This document shows, one piece after another, positions 17,066-23,333 of a stretch of 35,800 bases of DNA. The DNA lies in the NCBI GenBank assembly GCA_022796015.1, contig JAAWHU010000031.1:1-35800 (forward strand), in the 5' to 3' direction. This stretch comes from Hungatella sp. Its GTDB lineage: Bacteria > Bacillota > Clostridia > Lachnospirales > Lachnospiraceae. The translations under genes and the position numbers were made by a program. Each line of letters opens with the position of its first letter. Within the stretch, counting starts at the first letter, position 1. The notes under the pieces were generated by a model. That model ran no database searches. It was given only the letters and a program-made list of their open reading frames with translations, and had not been told where the DNA came from.

Positions 17066-18922
17066 TTAGTTTGCTCCAGCCAGCCAATCTTCCTCTGGCT
17101 GAATCCATACTTCCTCTTGATTGCCCTCCTCTGCTTTCGGGCCTCTCATTGGTATCGGTTCCTTCTGCTGCAGGTGCAGGCTTCTTACTCCCAGAATTTC
17201 AGCGGCTGCCATTGCATATACTTCACAGTCCAGATAGTGGTTATCAGCATGGCTATGCTTTTTCACCCATTTCAGCCTTCTTTTTCCATTGCCGGCTGTT
17301 ACAAATACTTTGTGTTCTGCGGTCACCTGTTTGGCATACTCTTCATCACATCCTTTGTATACCATCCAACTTCCTTTTCCGTTTTCCTTCCTCATCCTTG
17401 CTGCAATGGAATCCTTATACTGCTCACCATCCACCCACACCAGCTTCATTCCAAATGCTTTTGAGTCTGTCTTATCTACTTTGCTGATCTTATATCTGTC
17501 CTGCATAGGATTGCTTGCCCCTTTGCATGGCAGAGCCCAGTCGGAGTTGTCGATACAGAAATCATAGGTTGCATCTGCCTGGAAGCCCGAATCAATCAGG
17601 GCCAGGTTCACGATCATCTTCCTTCCGTCTTCTGTTGGAAATTCTCCATTCATAATTTGTTCTATCTCGGCAAAAGAAAGTACCTGCCCATGATTCAGAT
17701 TCTGGCTGGTAGTATATTCCCCGAATGCCCTGATGGAATAGTACAGGCTTGTCTCCTGTACATCCACTCCGGCAGTGATCAGCTCCGCCCATTCTGGAAC
17801 AATAAATTCTGGTATTTCCGCCTGCCGCTGCAGCACCAGCTCCTCCGATGTCTTGAGCTTAGTGTCTTCCCATGGTTCTGCAAGCCAGGAATTGGTAAAA
17901 TTCTGGAATTTTTCCGGATCGTCCTTTGAATCAAGAAACTCCTCGGCGATATCCGACCATTTTAAAAAGATGCTGTACAAAGAGGAAAGCCAAAAACCTA
18001 CTGTTTTCGGTGCGCCGATTCCACGTTTTTTTACTGCTCTCCACTTTCCTTCCCGAAGCATCTTTGGCTTATCCGTATCTTCAATTTCACATCCGCATTC
18101 CTGGCAGACATATACTGCTGTTTGTGCCCGCTCGTAGTTACTCATGGTGTGACTTTCATCTTTATCAAAAATGATCTGCTTAAATTTCAGCTCAATCCAC
18201 TCCCCGCAATGAGGGCATCTCACGAAATAATGCCTTACTTCATCGGCCCCGTCATGGAGATCCCATATATAGTTTGTCTTGAGTGTCGGTGTTGAGCAGG
18301 CATAGACTTTCTCCTGTGGCCGGTAGGTCTTCGTTCGCTCCAAAGCCAAATTGTAAGGCGATGCCTCTTTTTTGGAGGCACCGCCCATCTTATCAATCTC
18401 ATCGAAAAACAGATATTTTATTGGCTTTGATGCAAGTTTGGAAGGGGAACCTGCCCCTCTTAAGTAAATGGTCATCGTCTGGAATTTCAGCCGCAGTTCT
18501 TTTGACTGATTTTCCCTGAATATCTTTTTCAGTTCCGGGATCAGACGGAATGCCGGCTTTAGCTTATCATTCGAGATATCTTTTGCCAGATCATCATTTG
18601 GGTAAACAATCATAGCCGGAGCAGGCGACTGGGTGATGATATATGACAGCATATTAATCAGTGCTTCGGTCCCTCCGATCTGGCTTGCCTTGCAGAAGAA
18701 TATCTTCCGGATTACCGGATCATTTAGAGCATCCATGATGCCGACAAGGTAAGGCGTAATATCGTTTGACCACCTGCCTTTCAGATTGCTTGAATCATCT
18801 AAAATACGGAATTTTTCCGCCCACTGGCTGACTGTCATGATATCCGGGCTCTTTAATACAGTTTTTATGATGCGCTGAAACAGCCTCTTTGTCTTTTCTC
18901 TTGAACGGCCTCTCTGGCTCAT
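17066..18922 (-). CDS. Terminase large subunit (lambda gpA type)
   Basis: A 618-residue packaging ATPase/nuclease of the GpA family. Landmarks: 'LDDSSNLKGRWSNDITPYLVGIMDALNDP', a Walker A-like 'CKASQIGGTEALINM' near residues 78-92, a Walker B 'YLFFDEIDKM' at 170-179, and a zinc-type pair 'RCPHCGEW' and 'VCQECGCE', which are diagnostic of gpA-type enzymes. The C-terminal part contains 'AGVDVQETSLYYSIRAFG', the nuclease start. The ATG overlaps the small terminase stop as ATGA. A gpA-type enzyme implies cos packaging. Confidence 0.95.
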   Translation of the reverse strand: MSQRGRSREKTKRLFQRIIKTVLKSPDIMTVSQWAEKFRILDDSSNLKGRWSNDITPYLVGIMDALNDPVIRKIFFCKASQIGGTEALINMLSYIITQSPAPAMIVYPNDDLAKDISNDKLKPAFRLIPELKKIFRENQSKELRLKFQTMTIYLRGAGSPSKLASKPIKYLFFDEIDKMGGASKKEASPYNLALERTKTYRPQEKVYACSTPTLKTNYIWDLHDGADEVRHYFVRCPHCGEWIELKFKQIIFDKDESHTMSNYERAQTAVYVCQECGCEIEDTDKPKMLREGKWRAVKKRGIGAPKTVGFWLSSLYSIFLKWSDIAEEFLDSKDDPEKFQNFTNSWLAEPWEDTKLKTSEELVLQRQAEIPEFIVPEWAELITAGVDVQETSLYYSIRAFGEYTTSQNLNHGQVLSFAEIEQIMNGEFPTEDGRKMIVNLALIDSGFQADATYDFCIDNSDWALPCKGASNPMQDRYKISKVDKTDSKAFGMKLVWVDGEQYKDSIAARMRKENGKGSWMVYKGCDEEYAKQVTAEHKVFVTAGNGKRRLKWVKKHSHADNHYLDCEVYAMAAAEILGVRSLHLQQKEPIPMRGPKAEEGNQEEVWIQPEEDWLAGAN

Positions 18923-19437
18923 AGATCTTCCCTTTCTTCCTCATCCTCTATATCATATAATCCCTCCTGTGTCCCATCTATTTCATCCGGGTCATACTCT
19001 GAGAGCTCCTCAAGAGCTTCATAAACAGCTTTTGTCAGGATCTGAATGGTTCTGTTAATATCCTTCTCTCCTGCTACCTGCATGGCCATTTTGGAGGGAA
19101 GAGATAGCAGCCTGTTCTTAAATCCGGTCAGCATATCGGTTAAAAATGCTTCCACATCTGCCGCCTCATGCAATTCTCTCCTGAGCCTGCGGAGCTTCAG
19201 GACTGATATGTCACGCTTAACTTCCTCATGGGAAGCCTTTACCTTCTCGATTGAGATAGATGCACTGCGCCCCACTTCCGCATTTATCTTGAAATTGATA
19301 TACTCCTGTACACATGTTTCCAGAACATAGCCCCGATCCCCATTTACTGTCTGAAACATCCCATCTTTCTTTAAATTTCGGACTTGTCTGGATGAAATAC
19401 CCAGGCACTGGGCCAGCTCCTTCTGATTTACCGTCAA
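18919..19437 (-). CDS. Terminase small subunit (Nu1-like, HTH)
   Basis: A 172-residue DNA-recognition subunit. The N-terminus is a winged-helix/HTH 'NQKELAQCLGISSRQVRNLKKDGMF' resembling Nu1 and other terminase small subunits. The middle is a charged helix 'SHEEVKRDISVLKLRRLRRELHEAADVEAFLTDMLTGFKNRLLSLPSKMAMQVAG', a pattern common to Nu1-type proteins ('...lra.LI....v...l.......r.rll.lp...a..l'). Start is a TTG with GAGGGGGTGG; no closer ATG exists. It is the first gene of the structural operon, right after the candidate cos region. Confidence 0.88.
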   Translation of the reverse strand: MTVNQKELAQCLGISSRQVRNLKKDGMFQTVNGDRGYVLETCVQEYINFKINAEVGRSASISIEKVKASHEEVKRDISVLKLRRLRRELHEAADVEAFLTDMLTGFKNRLLSLPSKMAMQVAGEKDINRTIQILTKAVYEALEELSEYDPDEIDGTQEGLYDIEDEEEREDL

Positions 19438-19500
19438 GCCTTGTCCACCCCCTCACAAAAGCGGAAGGAAATCACCTAAATTTTTTTCTTTTACGGCCAA

Positions 19501-19545
19501 AAGAACCGGAAGTTCTTCGCCCCGCACCCCGGGGTACCCCCTGAG
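19501..19545. other. Candidate cos region (palindromic, GC-rich)
   Basis: Between the HicAB terminator and the small terminase lies an intergenic stretch with an AAGAAC/GTTCTT inverted repeat (19501-19517) followed by CCCCGGGGTACCCC (19527-19540), containing the perfect palindrome GGGGTACCCC. This is sharply more GC-rich than its surroundings. In lambda- and HK97-like phages cos lies just upstream of the small terminase gene. A gpA-type terminase is encoded here, so a cos site in this gap is expected. The exact nick positions cannot be read from sequence. Confidence 0.45.
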
Positions 19546-19597
19546 AAGTACCTTAGCCTTTTTCCTTTGACTTCCCTTGGGTTACATAATCTTTAAA

Positions 19598-19630
19598 CGG
19601 AAAAAGACATCCTGATGTCAGAATGTCTTT
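19598..19630 (-). terminator. Rho-independent terminator after hicB
   Basis: On the minus strand AAAGACAT-T-CTGA-CA-TCAG-G-ATGTCTTT forms a stem (19630-19603) followed by TTTTTCCG. It lies 12 bases past the hicB stop and separates the toxin-antitoxin operon from the terminase operon. Confidence 0.8.
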
Positions 19631-19641
19631 CCTGCATTTAA

Positions 19642-20046
19642 TTAGCTGATAATTTGAGGCTTTCCTAAAATATTGGCAATCGCCTCTTGAAGCACTCGTG
19701 AATAATTAATCCCAATTTTATCGGCCTCAACGCTCATCCAATAGGGAATTGTGCAATTTTTCTTTACCGCTCTGCTGTCTACCTTTTTTCGATACTCGGA
19801 AAAATCAATATCAACTAAGGTTACAATATCATCTTCTCCAGCCACAATTTTCCTGGAATATGGTTCTGGAAGTTCTTTCTTTTCATCCTCCAGATCAATT
19901 CCCAATAATCCGATTGCATCTCTCGCCATTTCCATGGCCTCGGGTATATCTCTTCCTTGTGTTCCAGAATCAAAATCTGGAATTTCCACATAATACCCGT
20001 CTGCTGTCCGTTTTAAGATAATCGGATATGCTCCTTTCTTTGCCAT
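19642..20046 (-). CDS. hicB: HicB-family antitoxin
   Basis: A ~134-residue antitoxin. The N-terminal half is the HicB partial RNase H fold: 'YPIILKRTADGYYVEIPDFDSGTQGRDIPEAMEMARDAIGLLGIDLEDE' (consensus Y...i....dGyyv..PDl.g..t.G....EA...A.dai.l.....). The C-terminal 'SVEADKIGINYSRVLQEAIANIL' is a DNA-binding helix region. It follows hicA in the same operon, about 80 bases downstream of the hicA stop. Start ATG at 20046 with GGAGGGAG upstream; a GTG one codon earlier is possible. HicB would neutralise HicA and repress the promoter upstream of hicA. Confidence 0.9.
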   Translation of the reverse strand: MAKKGAYPIILKRTADGYYVEIPDFDSGTQGRDIPEAMEMARDAIGLLGIDLEDEKKELPEPYSRKIVAGEDDIVTLVDIDFSEYRKKVDSRAVKKNCTIPYWMSVEADKIGINYSRVLQEAIANILGKPQIIS

Positions 20047-20129
20047 CACTTGTTCTCCCTCCTCTTGATCCGGTCAACAAACTAATCAAACGCTAAAAAG
20101 AAGTTATCAGGCAGGGCATATACTGGGGC

Positions 20130-20300
20130 TTACAGCCCCAGCTTCCTGATAATTTTCTTTGCGAGCATCTCGTTAATTTCTGAATGTCTAGGTATCGGCT
20201 CAGTTCTATTCCCATCGGTGTATAAATCATGATTTGAACCGTTTCTTTTTAAATACCATCCATTCTTTTCAAGAAGCTCAATTAAGTCTCTTCTTTTCAT
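20130..20300 (-). CDS. hicA: HicA-family toxin (mRNA interferase)
   Basis: A 56-residue gene. It encodes the complete HicA dsRNA-binding fold: 'MKRRDLIELLEKNGWYLKRNGSNHDLYT', with the catalytic histidine in the GSNH motif (residue 24), then 'PIPRHSEINEMLAKKIIRKLGL', the standard HicA end. HicA cleaves mRNA when free of HicB. The start ATG is 35 bases downstream of the predicted transcription start. A TGGGGCT/AGCCCCA hairpin overlaps the stop codon and could tune hicB expression. No inactivating change is visible. Confidence 0.93.
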   Translation of the reverse strand: MKRRDLIELLEKNGWYLKRNGSNHDLYTDGNRTEPIPRHSEINEMLAKKIIRKLGL

Positions 20301-20341
20301 TGTATGTACTCCTTGATTAGTTATTAACTGGTTACAATAAT

Positions 20342-20370
20342 ATTATACGCATTAAATACGCATTTGTCAA
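20342..20370 (-). promoter_or_regulatory. hicAB promoter
   Basis: Minus strand TTGACA (20370-20365), 17-base spacer, TATAAT (20347-20342): a perfect consensus for the housekeeping sigma factor. Start of transcription is expected near 20335. The spacer holds one of two copies of an operator-like repeat, so repression by HicB (or HicAB) would block polymerase. Confidence 0.9.
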
Positions 20371-20395
20371 TAGTTTGTACGCATTAAATACGCAT
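20346..20395. repeat. Operator-like direct repeats at the hicAB promoter
   Basis: TACGCATTAAATACGCAT occurs twice without a mismatch (20346-20363 and 20378-20395, 32 bases apart start to start). Each copy contains two ACGCAT half-sites 11 bases apart, so four half-sites cover the promoter spacer and the upstream side. This phasing is expected for a cooperative repressor such as HicB. Confidence 0.8.
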
Positions 20396-20447
20396 AATAT
20401 ATTCTTACCTTCCGCAATGCCTAATCACTTTTGAGAAGGGATGAGAA

Positions 20448-20491
20448 TTTTTTTAACAAAATTGGCAGCCGGACGCTTGAGTCCTGCTGCC
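20448..20491 (-). terminator. Probable terminator after the late regulator gene
   Basis: Minus strand GGCAGC-A-GGAC, loop TCAAGC, GTCC-G-GCTGCC (20491-20464) followed by AATTTTGTTAAAAAAATT. The stem is strong; the U-run is interrupted, so efficiency is uncertain. It sits ~70 bases past the regulator stop and just upstream of the hicAB promoter region. Confidence 0.6.
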
Positions 20492-20559
20492 ATATTAGCA
20501 TTTTAACTGATTTTTTCTTAGTCAACTGCCTTACCCACTTAGTGCATGATAGCATTATA

Positions 20560-21075
20560 TCACATTTTAACCCGACATGACCCGACATTTTCAAAAAATC
20601 TTTGATTTTTTTTCCAGCAGTTGTCTTCCGTGTATTTAATTCTCCTTTTCGGGAAGATACAATTCATTTGACAGGCCACCTGAATCCAAGTAAGTCCATC
20701 GATATAACGCAATCGGAGCATGGTTCTCAGCTCCGATTGCTCTATGCTCTGTATATATTCCTCCGCCTGACAGGTCAACTCCAGAAGCTCCTCTTCCTTT
20801 CGTTCCATGATATATTTATATCGCTTGCAGAGTTTTTCTTTTTGCACATATCTGGGTTCTGGTATCCCTGTGATCTTAATCGGTCCTATTGTTCCGTCCC
20901 GCCTGGTCCCTTTTACAACATCCCCTACTACCGGAGGGTCTTTCAGAAACATTTCCAGACTGTGGATTCGTCTCTGTAGATCTTGTATCTCTGCCTGTAC
21001 AGCGCAGAGCTGAACCAGTATCTCCTTGTTCAATCTTATCTCCTCCCCTCCTGTTATTGCCGCATTCCCCGACAT
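20560..21075 (-). CDS. Sigma-like late transcription regulator (ArpU/RinA type)
   Basis: A 171-residue protein with an N-terminal coiled region ('NKEILVQLCAVQAEIQDLQRRIHSLEMFL'), a variable middle, and a C-terminal sigma region 4-like HTH: 'YIQSIEQSELRTMLRLRYIDGLTWIQVACQMN....PKRRIKYTEDNCWKKNQRF'. This layout is that of phage late regulators in Firmicutes, encoded as the last early gene before the terminase operon, as here. It probably activates the terminase-tail operon. The ATG at 21075 has GGGGAGG upstream but lies inside a longer out-of-frame reading frame with its own strong start at 21151. Confidence 0.82.
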   Translation of the reverse strand: MSGNAAITGGEEIRLNKEILVQLCAVQAEIQDLQRRIHSLEMFLKDPPVVGDVVKGTRRDGTIGPIKITGIPEPRYVQKEKLCKRYKYIMERKEEELLELTCQAEEYIQSIEQSELRTMLRLRYIDGLTWIQVACQMNCIFPKRRIKYTEDNCWKKNQRFFENVGSCRVKM

Positions 21076-21151
21076 GATCCGCCTCCCCTTCCCTCTTTCC
21101 CTCCTCCATAATCTGCCGTTCTATCTCTTTTATCAGCTCTGCTAATGCCAT
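20876..21151 (-). CDS. Possible overlapping leader frame of the late regulator
   Basis: An ATG at 21151 has the best ribosome binding site of the neighbourhood (TAGGAGGAATC) and opens 'MALAELIKEIERQIMEEGKREGE', a sensible charged helix for the first ~25 codons. The frame then continues out of register inside the regulator gene with low-quality sequence (Arg, Thr, Gly-rich), to 20876. Either a short protein genuinely overlaps, or the true regulator begins here and a frameshift (programmed or mutational) joins the frames near 21075. The exact end is unlikely to be meaningful. Confidence 0.4.
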   Translation of the reverse strand: MALAELIKEIERQIMEEGKREGEADHVGECGNNRRGGDKIEQGDTGSALRCTGRDTRSTETNPQSGNVSERPSGSRGCCKRDQAGRNNRTD

Positions 21152-21159
21152 GATTCCTC

Positions 21160-21456
21160 CTACAGATAGGACTTTCCATAGCGTGCCCGAAAGCTCTCCC
21201 TGCTGCCGATCCTGGCCTCATACACCGCCTGGCCCAGCATCTTTGACAGCTTCTCTGCCATGATGTTATTGTGGATGGATTCCGTACCAGTACCCATGTT
21301 ATGGCACCGGTTACAGGAAGGGACTTTTAGGCCGTCCTCCTCAGCCAGCTTCCTGCTGCCACTCCCAGATATCAGGTGGTGCTCACACTCTGCCGGCCTG
21401 CCACAGAAGAAACAGATCTTTTCATTTTCCGTCACAATGCTCCTTGTCTTTTTCAC
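21160..21456 (-). CDS. Small HNH-like zinc-binding protein
   Basis: A 98-residue protein with two zinc knuckles around a histidine: C15-x2-C18 ('CFFCGR'), 'CEHHLISG' (24-31) and C48-x2-C51-H52 ('CNRCHNMG'), ending with 'RESFRARYGKSYL'. The 'EHHLISG' strand with flanking cysteines is the beta-beta-alpha metal arrangement of HNH endonucleases. Phage HNH proteins often aid cos cleavage, but those lie next to the terminase; this one lies before the late regulator. GTG start with AGGAGGAG. Confidence 0.7.
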   Translation of the reverse strand: MKKTRSIVTENEKICFFCGRPAECEHHLISGSGSRKLAEEDGLKVPSCNRCHNMGTGTESIHNNIMAEKLSKMLGQAVYEARIGSRESFRARYGKSYL

Positions 21457-21485
21457 TTCTTACGCTCCTCCTGCTTCCTGTACCT

Positions 21486-21668
21486 TTACTCAATCTCTAA
21501 TTTTCCCCATTCAGCTGGGCTCCTCTGGCTGCATGTCTCCAGAATGCACGAATATATATTTTCTTCATTCCCTTGGAAAATACAGTCATTGCAGGCCGTT
21601 ATCCCACAGTATCCTCTTAACATATCATAGGCCTCCAGGGCTTTTCTGTCCATTTCTGCTCTGATCAT
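21486..21668 (-). CDS. Small cysteine-rich phage protein
   Basis: A 60-residue protein starting at an ATG that overlaps the upstream stop (TGATG), with AGGAGGAGG before it. It contains four cysteines 'YCGITACNDCIFQG....CILETC', which suggests metal binding or disulphides. No family recognised. The upstream in-frame extension has no better start. Confidence 0.65.
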   Translation of the reverse strand: MIRAEMDRKALEAYDMLRGYCGITACNDCIFQGNEENIYSCILETCSQRSPAEWGKLEIE

Positions 21669-21991
21669 CACGGTTCCTCCTCCTGATCTAAATAAATATA
21701 TTTTAAAATCTCTGCACATCCCAGAGGAATAAGGAAACTGCCTTGAGGCTCCCATTCCTCCCAATGTTCTGCAAACTCCTCCAGCGTATCATGCAGACAG
21801 ATGCCGGCCTGTAGCTCTGTGATAAACATCGTTTCCATTACGGCTTTGCCGGCGCTGTCCGGCCAGTTATAGAGGTGGAAGGCCCGTCTGTTGTCATAAT
21901 CCCACAAGGATAAGGTAAGGATGTGGTCATCTATGGGCCAGCCGGTCTCCCTGATCTTTGCCTCCACAAGTTCAAAATTGTACTCTTTCAT
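21668..21991 (-). CDS. Uncharacterised early phage protein
   Basis: A 107-residue acidic protein with several aromatic residues ('ILTLSLWDYDNRRAFHLYNWPDSAGKAVMETMFITELQAGICLHDTLEEFAEHWEEW'). ATG start with AAGGAGG. I do not recognise the family. It lies in the early operon between two equally small genes and is coupled to the next by overlap. Confidence 0.7.
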   Translation of the reverse strand: MKEYNFELVEAKIRETGWPIDDHILTLSLWDYDNRRAFHLYNWPDSAGKAVMETMFITELQAGICLHDTLEEFAEHWEEWEPQGSFLIPLGCAEILKYIYLDQEEEP

Positions 21992-22001
21992 AGTATCCTC
22001 C

Positions 22002-22292
22002 TTACTCTTTTAAGAGCTCCAGAGCATCCAGGATCATCACTCCGTCCGCAAATCCGGCCAGGTAGGAAAGAACGGACTGTTCAATCTCCTCTTCATCCAG
22101 GGCCTCCCTCAGCTTCTCCAGGATCACATTCTGCTCCGGCGTTAATCCCATAGCTCCGCATTGAGCCTCCAGCTCTGTAACCTTATCTACCGCCCTGCTG
22201 TAGTCCTTGTCATATTTTTTAACACTAAGTACTGACATCTCCATTCTCTTGATGGCTAATGGCTTAATTGCTGATAATAATCTATCTTTCAT
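22002..22292 (-). CDS. Uncharacterised early phage protein, helical
   Basis: A 96-residue, mostly helical protein ('KDYSRAVDKVTELEAQCGAMGLTPEQNVILEKLREALDEEEIEQSVLSYLAGFADGVMILDALELL'). It resembles the small DUF6809-type proteins seen in Clostridia phages (recalled pattern 'Y...L..GF..G'), but this is not certain. ATG with GGAGG upstream. Confidence 0.65.
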   Translation of the reverse strand: MKDRLLSAIKPLAIKRMEMSVLSVKKYDKDYSRAVDKVTELEAQCGAMGLTPEQNVILEKLREALDEEEIEQSVLSYLAGFADGVMILDALELLKE

Positions 22293-22330
22293 GACGCAAT
22301 CCTCCGCTTTTGCTTTATATTACTCCTCTT

Positions 22331-22498
22331 TCAGGACAAATCCCCTTCATCGTTCTCAGCATCTAGCCCTTCGCTGTATTGCTCTGCACAGGCCCTGCTG
22401 TCTGGATAAAGAAACATACATGCGCTTCCCGATATACTGCATCCATATCCATGCCATTCATCTATGTGGCATGCAGCTTTACATTTTCCTGCTGCCAT
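22331..22498 (-). CDS. Small cysteine-rich protein downstream of the methylase
   Basis: A 55-residue protein beginning at an ATG two bases after the methylase stop, with AAGGGG upstream. It carries five cysteines ('CKAACHIDEWHGYGCSISGSACMFLYPDSRACAEQY'), which suggests a zinc-binding or disulphide module; cysteine-rich minis like this often follow early phage enzymes. Family unknown. Confidence 0.6.
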   Translation of the reverse strand: MAAGKCKAACHIDEWHGYGCSISGSACMFLYPDSRACAEQYSEGLDAENDEGDLS

Positions 22499-22499
22499 T

Positions 22500-23321
22500 T
22501 TACCCCTTCTCATCCATCGTTGCTTCAAACATGGTCATCTGCTTCCCTTCCGGCTCAAAATTCATCCATAGGATCTCTGTCTTTTTGGATGCTGTCTGGG
22601 AATAGCTTACTGCCTCTTCCCGGTGCCAGTGCCGGAGCCGGTCCTGGTACAGAGGGTTGTCATACCCGGAGATCAGCACCGGCCCCTTGTGATCCAGGAG
22701 TGCATCCAGAAGCTCCTCATGATCCTGATCTGACATCTCGCAGCGATACTGCTTTCCATGCCTGGTGCTGAGTATATAGGGTGGGTCAGCATAGATCAGG
22801 ACATTGGGAGAATGAAACCGCCGGATCAGATCCACCGCCGGCATACACTCAATCTGAACGCCTCTGAGGCGTTCTGCTGCTTCTAAAATCCTCCTAGGCA
22901 GGTCACACCAGTCTCTGGCGGCATAAGCCCGCTCCCGGCCCTGAACATCATTCTTCCAGCCCACCTTCTCTCCGTTGGTGCGGAAACCATGGCCCATGCT
23001 AAGGCGTATAAAAAAGTTTACTGCTCTTTCCAGTTTATCCTCCGGCTGTGAAACGAAAGCCTCATTGTAAACCTGCCTGGCATAAGGCGTATAGTAGATT
23101 TCATGAGCCAGGCGCTCCGGCTCTCTCCTGATCTGTTCAAACAGGTTTGCCACATTGCCGTCCAGATCATTGACCGTCTCAATATGGCTCCTGGGCTTGT
23201 TAAATAAAACGGCTCCGCTGCCAAAGTAAGGCTCCAAGTAACTGTGGTGTTCTGGAAAGAATCCTGTGATCCATTTGGTAAGGCCCCACTTGCTTCCTGG
23301 GTATTTTAAGAGGGCTCTCAT
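22500..23321 (-). CDS. DNA adenine methyltransferase (D12 class, Dam-like)
   Basis: A 273-residue N6-adenine methylase. Motifs in order: 'LLKYPGSKWGLTKWI' (motif X, residues 4-18), 'LEPYFGSGAVLFNKPR' (AdoMet motif I, 29-44), 'NDLDGNVANLFEQI' (51-64), and the catalytic 'IYADPPYILSTR' (DPPY at 179-182). The order X-I-IV is that of the alpha/D12 class. No partner restriction gene is present, so it is an orphan methylase that may protect phage DNA or modify replication timing. ATG with AGGAGG. Target sequence cannot be told. Confidence 0.95.
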   Translation of the reverse strand: MRALLKYPGSKWGLTKWITGFFPEHHSYLEPYFGSGAVLFNKPRSHIETVNDLDGNVANLFEQIRREPERLAHEIYYTPYARQVYNEAFVSQPEDKLERAVNFFIRLSMGHGFRTNGEKVGWKNDVQGRERAYAARDWCDLPRRILEAAERLRGVQIECMPAVDLIRRFHSPNVLIYADPPYILSTRHGKQYRCEMSDQDHEELLDALLDHKGPVLISGYDNPLYQDRLRHWHREEAVSYSQTASKKTEILWMNFEPEGKQMTMFEATMDEKG

Positions 23322-23333
23322 TCCATTCCTCCT

